From: Schaalia sp. JY-X169
GTDB taxonomy: Bacteria; Actinomycetota; Actinomycetes; Actinomycetales; Actinomycetaceae
Direction: 5' to 3'
Length of the DNA stretch: 64,000 nucleotides
Assembly: GCF_014069575.1 (NCBI RefSeq)
Contig: NZ_CP059675.1
Coordinates: 992,001 to 1,056,000, forward strand
Below are positions 33,512-41,613 of the stretch, one piece after another. Position 1 is the stretch's first letter. Every line of letters begins with the position of its first letter. The position numbers and the translations under genes were made by a program. The notes beneath the pieces were generated by a model. It worked only from the letters and a program-made list of their open reading frames with translations, was not told where the DNA came from and did no database searches.

Positions 33512-36052
33512 TTACACCAGGTCCCTCTTCTGCATGACGCGCAGCGCAAGCCAGCCGATTGGGACCTGAATGTAGAAGGTGACAAGCCTGAAGACAACGG
33601 CGGTTGAGAGGGCGACTGCGGCGGTGATGCCTGCAAGCGTGAGGCCACCGGTTAGCGCCGCTTCAACAGGGCCGATACCGCCTGGGGTGGGGATCACTGA
33701 ACCAGCCGTGTTCGAAAGCAGGAACGTCACGGCAAGCGCAGGGAAGCTCAGGGAGTGCCCGAACGCCGCAAGCGACGCCCCAAACGCTCCGATGAAGCCA
33801 GCGTTGACAATGATGATGCCAACGAATGCCACCACCATCTCACGTGGGTTGGCGAGCACCCGGGTCAGTTCCGGGGCGATCTGCGTCCAGATTGGTGAAA
33901 CCTTCCCCCACACCCATTTGCGTACCTTCGGTATGGCGAAGAGAGCAGCGAGAAGGGCAATAACCCCCGCTGCGACCCAGAGGATCGTCATGGCGTCAAA
34001 AGAGAAGGACGCCACGGACGTGCCGCTGATGACCACAATTAATAGGAGCAGGGTGATGGCGGTGATGAAGTGGTAGACCTGCAGGACAGTCACTGTTGCC
34101 ACAGCAACCGGCATCGTCATGCCCTGGCGGGTCAGGAACCTTAGGTTCAGGCCTGCCGGCCCAATACCGGCGGGCGCGGCAACCCCGACGAACGAGGCCG
34201 CCACCTGCGCCAAAGTTGCATCCCAAAGTTTGATCTTCACCCCGGAGAATGCCTTCAAAGACAGGGCTGAACCAAACCACGGGGTCAATCCGATCACGAA
34301 GGCCACCAGAATCCACCACGGATTGGCGTCTGCCAGTGCCTTACCGATTGAGTCAATGTTGAGGGAGCCGAGGACGGACACCACAACGATCACCAGCATC
34401 ACTGCGATGAGGACGCTCTTCGGGCTGAAGCGTTGCAGACGCAGGGGTTCCAGCTGCTCTGGGGCGGTGTTCGCCGAGGATGCCAGGTGTTCACGCAAGT
34501 CACTAAGCAACGGTCCACGCCCGATGCTCTTACGAACGCTGGGTGGCAGAATTGCCTTCTGCAAAGCCATGGCTGTGGCGGCCAGTTGCGGGGCAGAAAG
34601 GTGTTTCTGCGCGGAAGCAACGGCGCGTTGCGGCCCAACGGAGAGTGCCAGGCACGTGAGGAGCTGGGCGCAGTCAACCTGGCGACTCAGCAGGGAGCTT
34701 CCCACGTCGCCCTGATCCCAACCGACGATCCACAGGCGGGCGTCCTCGTCCACCAGGAGTCGCGTCCCATCAAGGTTCTGGTGCGAGACGCCACGACTAT
34801 GCGCAGCATTCAGTTGGGTCCACGCCTGGTCTAGCAGGTCATCTGCTGCGTCCTCGTCCAAGATGCTGGCCACTGGCGGCAGGGACTGCCACACCAAAAC
34901 CGTTGACCCCGCGGCCTCACTGAGGGCAACTGGGCGTCGGGACCGCGTGCCTGCCTCCATCGCCGTCTTCGTAGTGAGAACTGTTCGTTCCGCGTGAGCC
35001 TTCACCGACGGGGAAGTCCAACGCCCAAGTCCCGAGAGGCGGAAGGTGGACCACAGCTCTGAGAGGGTGTTGGTGATGCCCCGCTCCGGGTCGAGGACGT
35101 CGAGGTCGTAAACCACCCCGTCAGTGCCGACAAGCCGATAACGCCGATCAGCGCCAATGGTCACCGTGCCTTGCCGCGTCGGCAGGATGGAAGCGTCCGA
35201 GGTGGCGGCCTGTCCCTGTTCGGCGGCATGCAGGGGTAGTACGACATCTCCATAGGCAAAGTCATCTTGCTCCGCGACCTGCCAGGTGTAAAAGATTGAA
35301 CTGTCGCCCTCTGGCAGCTCGCGGCTGATACTTGCCGGAATGATGCCGATGTTGAGGACGGCTTCAACCAGCTCCGAGGGCGATGCGCGCAGGTCGCCAA
35401 ACCCGAAAGCCCAGCGGGCCACCTCACCAATCATTCGCCCAAATAGGAACGTGAGGAAAAGTGTGGTCAAAGTGCCGTTGTCCTGCAGCACCTCCAACAC
35501 CAAGAGGAACCACACCCCGTACCAGGACAAACGGATCGCCCTCGACGAGGCTCCCGTGCCGGCGATTGTCAGCCCGGCAATCAGGGAGCCTAATCCGATG
35601 TCCGGGGTTGTTAGGGTTGCCTGCACGACCTCGGGCAAATGGGGCAGCACCAGAGCCAACCCCCACGTGATGAGCCCAGCAACTAGCGCCGTAATGGCAA
35701 CTGCAATAAGAGAATCGAAGCGGCGCTTGCGGGCCAGGGCCACGGTGACCGCAATCGGACTGGCGAGGAGGAACAGCCCTTCAGCCAGCCGCAGGGGAAT
35801 AAGTAGTAGGTTGCGAAGGTGATCGCCGAAGACGGCCTTAACTTCCTCAGTGGTTGTGTGATCGGTTCCCATCAGCGCGAAACTCAGCACAGCTAGCAGT
35901 AGCACGAGGGCGAGCAGTGCTCCACCCAGATCTTCCTTGCGGTGAATCCGCGACGGCTTGGAATCGGTGACCTTCACGTTGCCGGTTAGTCGTGGTTTCG
36001 GTGGGGGAGGCCCATCAACTCTGACGACCTCGGCATTCTGCTCTTGCTCCAT
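33512..36052 (-). CDS. membrane pseudokinase-flippase fusion
   Basis: 846 residues. Residues about 45-230 form an N-terminal multi-pass membrane block. Residues about 240-545 form a soluble kinase-like domain, and residues about 570-840 a lysylphosphatidylglycerol-synthase-type transmembrane (UPF0104) domain with IPTPGGIGPVEAALTGGL. In the kinase part the catalytic HRD..N segment reads HSRGVSHQNLDGTRLLV and the DFG position reads GWD, so activity is doubtful. The fusion may couple a sensor to lipid-carrier movement (inference). Whether it flips lipid-linked sugars, as the neighbouring polysaccharide genes might suggest, is open. Divergent from the Wzz/BY-kinase. Confidence 0.8.
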   Translation of the reverse strand: MEQEQNAEVVRVDGPPPPKPRLTGNVKVTDSKPSRIHRKEDLGGALLALVLLLAVLSFALMGTDHTTTEEVKAVFGDHLRNLLLIPLRLAEGLFLLASPIAVTVALARKRRFDSLIAVAITALVAGLITWGLALVLPHLPEVVQATLTTPDIGLGSLIAGLTIAGTGASSRAIRLSWYGVWFLLVLEVLQDNGTLTTLFLTFLFGRMIGEVARWAFGFGDLRASPSELVEAVLNIGIIPASISRELPEGDSSIFYTWQVAEQDDFAYGDVVLPLHAAEQGQAATSDASILPTRQGTVTIGADRRYRLVGTDGVVYDLDVLDPERGITNTLSELWSTFRLSGLGRWTSPSVKAHAERTVLTTKTAMEAGTRSRRPVALSEAAGSTVLVWQSLPPVASILDEDAADDLLDQAWTQLNAAHSRGVSHQNLDGTRLLVDEDARLWIVGWDQGDVGSSLLSRQVDCAQLLTCLALSVGPQRAVASAQKHLSAPQLAATAMALQKAILPPSVRKSIGRGPLLSDLREHLASSANTAPEQLEPLRLQRFSPKSVLIAVMLVIVVVSVLGSLNIDSIGKALADANPWWILVAFVIGLTPWFGSALSLKAFSGVKIKLWDATLAQVAASFVGVAAPAGIGPAGLNLRFLTRQGMTMPVAVATVTVLQVYHFITAITLLLLIVVISGTSVASFSFDAMTILWVAAGVIALLAALFAIPKVRKWVWGKVSPIWTQIAPELTRVLANPREMVVAFVGIIIVNAGFIGAFGASLAAFGHSLSFPALAVTFLLSNTAGSVIPTPGGIGPVEAALTGGLTLAGITAAVALSTAVVFRLVTFYIQVPIGWLALRVMQKRDLV

Positions 36053-36201
36053 AACGACTACTATATTTGGGGTCGTGGCCCACAGGGTGGAAGTCTCACA
36101 CTATTAGAGCGGTCACTAGAGGCCGAATTGCCCGTGTTTGGTGAGGATTGCGGTGATAGGCTTCCCGCGTAATAGAACACTGTTCAGAGGGGACCGCCAC
36201 T

Positions 36202-37677
36202 TTGGAACTTCAGGACTACCTGAGAATATTCCGTAAGAACTGGGTGTTGATCCTAGTGTCGACCCTCATCATCACGGGCGCCGCGGCAGCGTGGTCCATG
36301 ATCCAAACCCCCAAGTATCAGGCCACCTCACAACTGTACGTGTCGGTGCGGACGGGTGACGCATCCGTGGGGGACCTCAGCCAAGGCACAAACTTTGTAC
36401 GTTCAGCAGTGACAAGCTACGTGGATGTGGTTGGCACAGCGATCGTCATGGATCAGGTGTCAGAGGAACTTGGCGGTGCACTATCTCCGACTGAACTGGC
36501 GTCAGCGGTGTCTGCGTCCTCTCCAACGAACACCGTCCTCATCAACATCTCTGCGACAGATTCCGATCCGGAGCAGGCAGCTTTGGTTGCAAACACCACA
36601 AGCGCAGTCTTTGCCGACGTGGTGACCAACCAGTTGGAACGTCCCAGTGAGGGTGCTCCTGCGCGGGTTCAAGTTGATGTGGTGCAGCCTGCTCAGGTTC
36701 CCGGAGGAGCGATCAGCCCCAATGTGACGCGGAATCTTGCCTTGGGATTCATGCTGGGCCTGATGCTCGGTCTGGGGCTTGCAGTTTTGCGTTCCGTACT
36801 CGATACAAAGATTCGCACCCGTCAGGACGTCGCGTCGATTACGGATGACCCGGTCCTGGGTCGCATCGTTTTCGACCCTGATTCCACGACGCGGCCCCTG
36901 CTGGTACAAGACGATCCCACCAGTCCGAGGGCGGAGGCATTCCGCGCATTCCGCACCAACTTGCAGTTCCTCAAGGTTGACGGCAACCCGCGCAGCTTCG
37001 TGTTCACCTCCGCTGGACCGAGCGAGGGTAAGTCGACAACTGCCGCAAACCTAGCCATCGCGATTGCACAAGCCGGGTCAACAGTGTGCCTGGTGGACGG
37101 GGACCTACGTAAACCACGTGTTGCAGACCTGATGGGTGTCGAGGGCGCGGTTGGTGTTACCGACATCCTTATTGGCCGCGTCACCCTCGCTGAAGCACTG
37201 CAAGGATGGGGTCAGCCCAACCTGGTTGTTCTCCCGGCCGGGCACCGCCCGCCAAACCCCTCGGAGCTGCTTGGCTCCCAGGAAATGGGGGACCTGATCT
37301 CAAACCTCAAAGCACAGTTTGACTACGTCATTGTTGACGCGCCGCCCGTGTTGGTTGTTACTGACGCAGCACTGATCGCCAAGGATGTTGGCGGGGCGCT
37401 GATGGTGACGGCCGTGGGTGAGGCTCGTAAGGATGCGCTGGGTGATGCGCTGGGCACGATGGAACGCATCGACGCTCGCGTCCTCGGAATCGTCATGACC
37501 AAGGTGCCAACCAAGGGTGATGACTCATACGTCTATTACGGCTCCACTTACTATGGCTCACCGGCCCATGAAATGGTCGCGCAGTCGCGAAAAGGAACGG
37601 GTGCGCGGTGGCGGAAGCCAGGCGCTACAGAGCCTGGCGGCGCTGGTACCGTAGTCGGGACTCGTCGGAGCAAGTAG
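36202..37677 (+). CDS. Wzz / BY-kinase fusion for surface polysaccharide
   Basis: 491 residues from TTG 36202 (MELQDYLRIFRKNWVLILVSTLIITG), preceded by GAGGGGA. Residues 1-200 form a Wzz chain-length domain with two membrane segments (about 14-32 and 177-198). The cytoplasmic bacterial tyrosine kinase follows: SAGPSEGKSTTAANLAIAIAQAG (Walker A), VCLVDGDLRKP (A'), YVIVDAPPVLVVTDA (B). The tail carries a tyrosine cluster, YVYYGSTYYG, the usual autophosphorylation site. It controls capsule or exopolysaccharide chain length. The tyrosine phosphatase follows, but no glycosyltransferases or Wzx/Wzy are in the window. Confidence 0.9.
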   Translation: MELQDYLRIFRKNWVLILVSTLIITGAAAAWSMIQTPKYQATSQLYVSVRTGDASVGDLSQGTNFVRSAVTSYVDVVGTAIVMDQVSEELGGALSPTELASAVSASSPTNTVLINISATDSDPEQAALVANTTSAVFADVVTNQLERPSEGAPARVQVDVVQPAQVPGGAISPNVTRNLALGFMLGLMLGLGLAVLRSVLDTKIRTRQDVASITDDPVLGRIVFDPDSTTRPLLVQDDPTSPRAEAFRAFRTNLQFLKVDGNPRSFVFTSAGPSEGKSTTAANLAIAIAQAGSTVCLVDGDLRKPRVADLMGVEGAVGVTDILIGRVTLAEALQGWGQPNLVVLPAGHRPPNPSELLGSQEMGDLISNLKAQFDYVIVDAPPVLVVTDAALIAKDVGGALMVTAVGEARKDALGDALGTMERIDARVLGIVMTKVPTKGDDSYVYYGSTYYGSPAHEMVAQSRKGTGARWRKPGATEPGGAGTVVGTRRSK

Positions 37678-37776
37678 TCGTCACTATGTGACAAAAGTCC
37701 TGACGGTGGGCATGTCGTCATCTCTCCGGATAACCTAGATCAGACAAAACCCCTGATTAGAGGCCTACCAGAACAC

Positions 37777-38493
37777 ATGTTGAGTATACTGACTGTTTGC
37801 ACTGGAAATATCTGTCGATCCCCGCTTGCCGAGTACCTGCTTCGTGAGGACCTCCCACCGGAAGAATTCAACATCTCCAGCGCCGGGATTATGGCCGTGC
37901 CAGACGGGCGCGTACCTACGCAACAGCTTAGGATCGCTGCATCTATTGGCATCGGCGGCATGGAAGCGCATAGGGCGCAGATGCTTACCAAAGGCAGACT
38001 TGGAGTGTCCGACCTAATCCTTGCACTCTCCCGCGGACACCGTAAACGTATTGTTCGCATGGACCCCCAGGTGTTGCGGCGAACGTTTACGTTGCGCGAG
38101 TTCGCGTACCTCGCCGGTCACGTTCGTCCGGAGGACGTTGAAGTCTGCTTCCCTGAGTTTCCAGACACTTTACAGGCGGCGGTGGAGGCCGTTGCCCGTA
38201 TGAGGGGAATGGTGCCACCTCCAGCGTCAAATGGGGACTTCGACGTTGTGGATCCGTTCCGTGAGTCGCGGGCCATTTACAAACAGTCTCGTGATCAGCT
38301 GGTCCCTGCCGCGGAAACCACGGCAGCGTATCTTAACGGCATCGTTGATCTCTTTGGCGTTGGAACATTCGAGGGCGAGCGACGGGAAATGACAGAACCT
38401 GACATCATCAGCCAGGGGATTCCCAGGATCCCTGCAATGCCGAAGCGGGCGGAGCTACGGCGCTGGACAAAGTTCGGGCGGGCTAAAGCCTAG
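37777..38493 (+). CDS. low-molecular-weight protein tyrosine phosphatase
   Basis: 238 residues, longer than the usual ~150. VCTGNICRSPLAEYLL at residues 7-22 is the CX5R phosphatase loop with the nucleophile Cys. FDVVDPF further on carries the general-acid Asp. About 60 extra C-terminal residues (LFGVGTFEGERREMTEPDIISQGIPRIPAMPKRAELRRWTKFGRAKA) have no match by eye. It should remove phosphate from the tyrosine cluster of the BY-kinase upstream. It ends 4 bases into the convergent vanZ-like gene. Confidence 0.9.
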   Translation: MLSILTVCTGNICRSPLAEYLLREDLPPEEFNISSAGIMAVPDGRVPTQQLRIAASIGIGGMEAHRAQMLTKGRLGVSDLILALSRGHRKRIVRMDPQVLRRTFTLREFAYLAGHVRPEDVEVCFPEFPDTLQAAVEAVARMRGMVPPPASNGDFDVVDPFRESRAIYKQSRDQLVPAAETTAAYLNGIVDLFGVGTFEGERREMTEPDIISQGIPRIPAMPKRAELRRWTKFGRAKA

Positions 38494-38939
38494 GTTGCGC
38501 CAGCACGTCCTCGTCGGGTCGTGGAGTGGTTGATGATTTGTAGGACTCCAACGCCCGCAAGAAGTCCAAGCCAGCCACCCAGTGAGTTTGCTGCCAAATC
38601 TGAAATAGTGGGGTAGCGGCTGGGAAGAAACAGAAACTGGCTTGCCTCAATAAGCCCTGACATGAGTGGCAGTGCGATGATGCCCAGCCAGAGTCGCGCG
38701 GCTGGAAGCGCCAGGGCGAGGAAGAAGCCCAGTGGCGTAAACATGATGATGTTTGCGGTGAACTCCCACTCGACCTCGCCAAAACTGGCGGGCACCCCAA
38801 TAGCGTGAAGGGCATCGAGCAGGGCTTTGGCGACGGCGCCGTGTGCTGAGCCCCCGGACTGGGGCGTCAGTGTAATGAGGGCGACCAGGACGGTTGTGAT
38901 GGCGAAACCGACTTGCCCAACCCGCCTCGTGGTGGTCAT
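38490..38939 (-). CDS. VanZ-family membrane protein
   Basis: 149 residues with about four membrane segments. The VanZ pattern is clear: NIIMFTPLGFFLALALP, then LPLMSGLIEASQFLFLPSRYPTISDLAANSLGGWLGLLAGV. VanZ confers teicoplanin resistance in Enterococcus by an unknown route; most relatives are of unknown function. It overlaps the phosphatase end by 4 bases on the other strand and is divergent from the DUF6941-like gene. Confidence 0.85.
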   Translation of the reverse strand: MTTTRRVGQVGFAITTVLVALITLTPQSGGSAHGAVAKALLDALHAIGVPASFGEVEWEFTANIIMFTPLGFFLALALPAARLWLGIIALPLMSGLIEASQFLFLPSRYPTISDLAANSLGGWLGLLAGVGVLQIINHSTTRRGRAGAT

Positions 38940-39021
38940 TGACTTAGCCTAGCGTGGCCGACAGCGGGTAACGTGAGGGAACGGGGATCGACCTCGAACA
39001 TGGGTGATGAGAGGAAACACG

Positions 39022-39432
39022 ATGAGGCTTGCGATGGCAATACTTGCTGACGCTGCGAATATCCGGGAGGGGATGCTCAACGTACTCTCCGCGGGGGTTA
39101 GCGAGATGTGGCGTAAGGACTTTCCCGCACCCTTCGGCGCAGTTCTTCCACTACTGATTGAGCTGGATGAAAAAGACGACTTCGAGGTTCTCGTCGTTGA
39201 GGCACACCTGATGCATCGCGGCGACGACGGCCGCGATGAACAAATTGGTGTCATGTCCGGGCAGATCAAGCGGCAAGGGGAGCCGGGGCCGACAACAAAT
39301 GTCCCGTCAGTCCTCGGCTGGGGCGACGTCATGCTACCCGGGCCGGGGGAGTACTACGTGCGGGTCAACGTCGGCGGCGTGGTGTGGACAGACGTGCCAT
39401 TTCGAGTGCATCAGCTTCCGCAGGGAGGCTAG
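39022..39432 (+). CDS. DUF6941-like small protein
   Basis: 136 residues from ATG 39022, preceded by GAGGAAA. It has the layout of a beta-sandwich family found across actinobacteria (MRLAMAILADAANIREGMLNVLSAGVSEMWRKDFPAPFGAVLPLLIEL, then GEYYVRVNVGGVVWTDVPFRV), which I believe is DUF6941. Function unknown. No signal or membrane segment. Confidence 0.65.
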   Translation: MRLAMAILADAANIREGMLNVLSAGVSEMWRKDFPAPFGAVLPLLIELDEKDDFEVLVVEAHLMHRGDDGRDEQIGVMSGQIKRQGEPGPTTNVPSVLGWGDVMLPGPGEYYVRVNVGGVVWTDVPFRVHQLPQGG

Positions 39433-39571
39433 GTTGCACTTTAGTGCAGGTTTCAGAGGGCGTTCTGGCACGTTTTCGCACGATGCTGTGATGGTTGCGT
39501 GACCTGTCGCCATCTGCGCCCTCAATCGCGTTGCAAGCGTTGCGCGCGCACTGTAGGTTAGCTAGTCCAAT

Positions 39572-39645
39572 CTTCTCCTCAAATCGGGGAGAAGTGTGGA
39601 AAGTCGGGAGGTGCGATGGTCACATCGTTACCCCCCGGCCTTTTT
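39572..39645 (+). terminator. leader hairpin and intrinsic terminator before the nuclease gene
   Basis: CTTCTCC/GGAGAAG (39572-39594) forms a hairpin. It is followed by a strong stem (39605-39618 with 39623-39637) and TTTTT (39641-39645). The terminator ends about 50 bases before the nuclease start. It either ends a short leader RNA (attenuation) or the gene upstream. Nothing else is seen in 39433-39571. Confidence 0.6.
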
Positions 39646-39696
39646 GTTTAATTACAACAAGTGGGCATAGACGCCCACATTGTCGAAGAAGACAGA

Positions 39697-41610
39697 ATGC
39701 GATTAGTTTCGCGGTGGTCTTCCGTATTGGCAGCAACGGCTTTGGTGGGTACTTCATTCACCCTTGCCGGCCCTGCTCTTGCGGTGGATCTTCCAGAAGG
39801 TGACCCTGAGGTCGCCGTGACGGAGCCAGCAGGGGAAGTGGCTCCAGACGAAAACCCCGAAGAAGGTAGCCCAGGGGAAGAGGCTCCCGAACAAGACGCG
39901 CCAGCAGAAGAGGCGCCAGTACAGGTGCCAGGCACCTCAGATATTGCGCCGCTGGATGTGTCAACGAATCCAACCATCGCGGAGGTTCGCGCTGGCGCTG
40001 ATGGCGAAACTGTCACAACCGAAGGCTGGGTCACCGCCGCTTACCCGACGGGTGGCCTGAACGGATTTGTGATCCAGACGGCCGGTTCCGGTGGTGCTTA
40101 CAACTTAGCCACAGAATCAGACGCAATTTTCGTTTACACCAACCACAGTAACAACGTGGCGCCAACTCCCGAAGTTGGTAAATACGTGAAGGTTACCGGT
40201 TCGGTTGCGACCTTCAATGGTCTGCGTCAGCTCAACATCGGCCCGGCGGCAAGTGCACCCTCCAAGATTGAGGTCGTAGCGGACACGACCGGGATCGCAT
40301 TGGCCACACCCGCAACGGGAGCTTGGCCGAAGACGGCTGAGGGCCGCACAGCGATCCAGTCGATGCTCTACACTCCGTCCTCGGATGCTGGGTTCGCGGT
40401 TACCGACAACTACAACGCGAACTCTTACGGGACGCTGGGGATCTCTGTATCGGGTGCCCCGCTGCAGCAGCCCTCGGACGTGACCGCGGATACGGTCAAG
40501 CGTGCAGAAATCGCAACCGCCAACGCTGCCAACCTGTTCGTCCTCGACGATGGCGCAACAACGCGTTTCGCGGGGGGCAATGCCACTAACAACAAGTTGG
40601 TGCCACCTTACGTTTCGGCTGACGGTGCAACCGCTGTTGGTGCGAAGGTTGAATTCACTGAGCCACTCATTGTTGACTACCGCAACAACGCATGGACGCT
40701 GAACCCGACCCACCAGATCATGACCACCGAGACCGCAGTTACCACCGCGCTGCCCGCCACCTTCACCCATACGCGCCCTGCCGCTCCGGGTAACCTTGGT
40801 GGAGACATCGTTGTGGGTGGTTTCAACCTAGAGAACTACTTCCCAACCACACTCGGCGGAGCATGGGCAGCTGCCCACCCCGGCGCGAACTGCACGTCCT
40901 ACAACGACAATACGGGTGCTCCTGTTGCGATCAACCGCTGCTCCGATGTCGTGCAGGATGGTCTGTCAGTGTCGAACCCGCGTGGCGCTTGGGATGAGGC
41001 AAATCTGGCACGCCAGACGGACTCCATTGTTAAGGCAATCAATGACCTTGATGCTTCGGCACTCGGAGTCATGGAGCTGGAGAACTCGTACAAGATGTCC
41101 TTCGGTGATGCATCCAAGGCTGGCGCTTCCGCCGCTTACTTGGTTGCTCAACTGAATGCTGCGGCAGGCACAGAGAAGTGGGCTTATGTAACTCCGGAAC
41201 CTTCCGAGCAAGAGCCCATCGATGAGCAGGACGTCATGTACCCGGGCATCATCTACCAGCCCGCTAAGGTGACCGCAATTGAAGATGGCCAGCTAACACT
41301 AAGTGAGCTCTCGGGTGCTGGAGATGCATTCTCCAATGCTCGTGCACCGTTCGGTCAGCTGTTCAAGCCGACTGCCGGGGGCGAGCCCTTCTTCCTGGTC
41401 GCGAACCACTTCAAGTCGAAGTCCAGCCCCGGTGCTGGGGATGAGGCCGATCTGGGTGAGGGCGGCTGGAACGCTTCCCGCACAGCTCAGGCTGACGCCC
41501 TCGTCAAGTGGGTTAACGGAGATGCAAAGGCAGAACTGAAGGCACGCACGGGATGCACGGTGGAAGATACCGTCCTCGTCGGTGACTTTAACTCCTACAC
41601 CTTCGAATAG
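39697..41610 (+). CDS. secreted ExeM-like nuclease, cut by amber stop
   Basis: 637 residues from ATG 39697. MRLVSRWSSVLAATALVGTSFTLAGPALA is a Sec signal peptide. An acidic linker (EGDPEVAVTEPAGEVAPDENPEEGSPGEEAPEQDAPAEE) leads to a YhcR-type OB fold, then an endonuclease/exonuclease/phosphatase domain: GGFNLENYF, ALGVMELENSY, ANHFKSKSS and VLVGDFNSYTFE. TAG follows directly at 41608-41610. The last catalytic segment (GSLDHVLIS, ASDHDPAVV) continues in the same frame beyond it. A GAG codon one base away from TAG would restore an intact 1728-residue protein. Without readthrough the nuclease lacks its C-terminal catalytic His. Confidence 0.8.
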   Translation: MRLVSRWSSVLAATALVGTSFTLAGPALAVDLPEGDPEVAVTEPAGEVAPDENPEEGSPGEEAPEQDAPAEEAPVQVPGTSDIAPLDVSTNPTIAEVRAGADGETVTTEGWVTAAYPTGGLNGFVIQTAGSGGAYNLATESDAIFVYTNHSNNVAPTPEVGKYVKVTGSVATFNGLRQLNIGPAASAPSKIEVVADTTGIALATPATGAWPKTAEGRTAIQSMLYTPSSDAGFAVTDNYNANSYGTLGISVSGAPLQQPSDVTADTVKRAEIATANAANLFVLDDGATTRFAGGNATNNKLVPPYVSADGATAVGAKVEFTEPLIVDYRNNAWTLNPTHQIMTTETAVTTALPATFTHTRPAAPGNLGGDIVVGGFNLENYFPTTLGGAWAAAHPGANCTSYNDNTGAPVAINRCSDVVQDGLSVSNPRGAWDEANLARQTDSIVKAINDLDASALGVMELENSYKMSFGDASKAGASAAYLVAQLNAAAGTEKWAYVTPEPSEQEPIDEQDVMYPGIIYQPAKVTAIEDGQLTLSELSGAGDAFSNARAPFGQLFKPTAGGEPFFLVANHFKSKSSPGAGDEADLGEGGWNASRTAQADALVKWVNGDAKAELKARTGCTVEDTVLVGDFNSYTFE

Positions 41611-41613
41611 CCG

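Noticed and set aside
36060-36201. Possible riboswitch before the Wzz/BY-kinase gene
   Set aside because: No stable structure or known motif seen in the leader.
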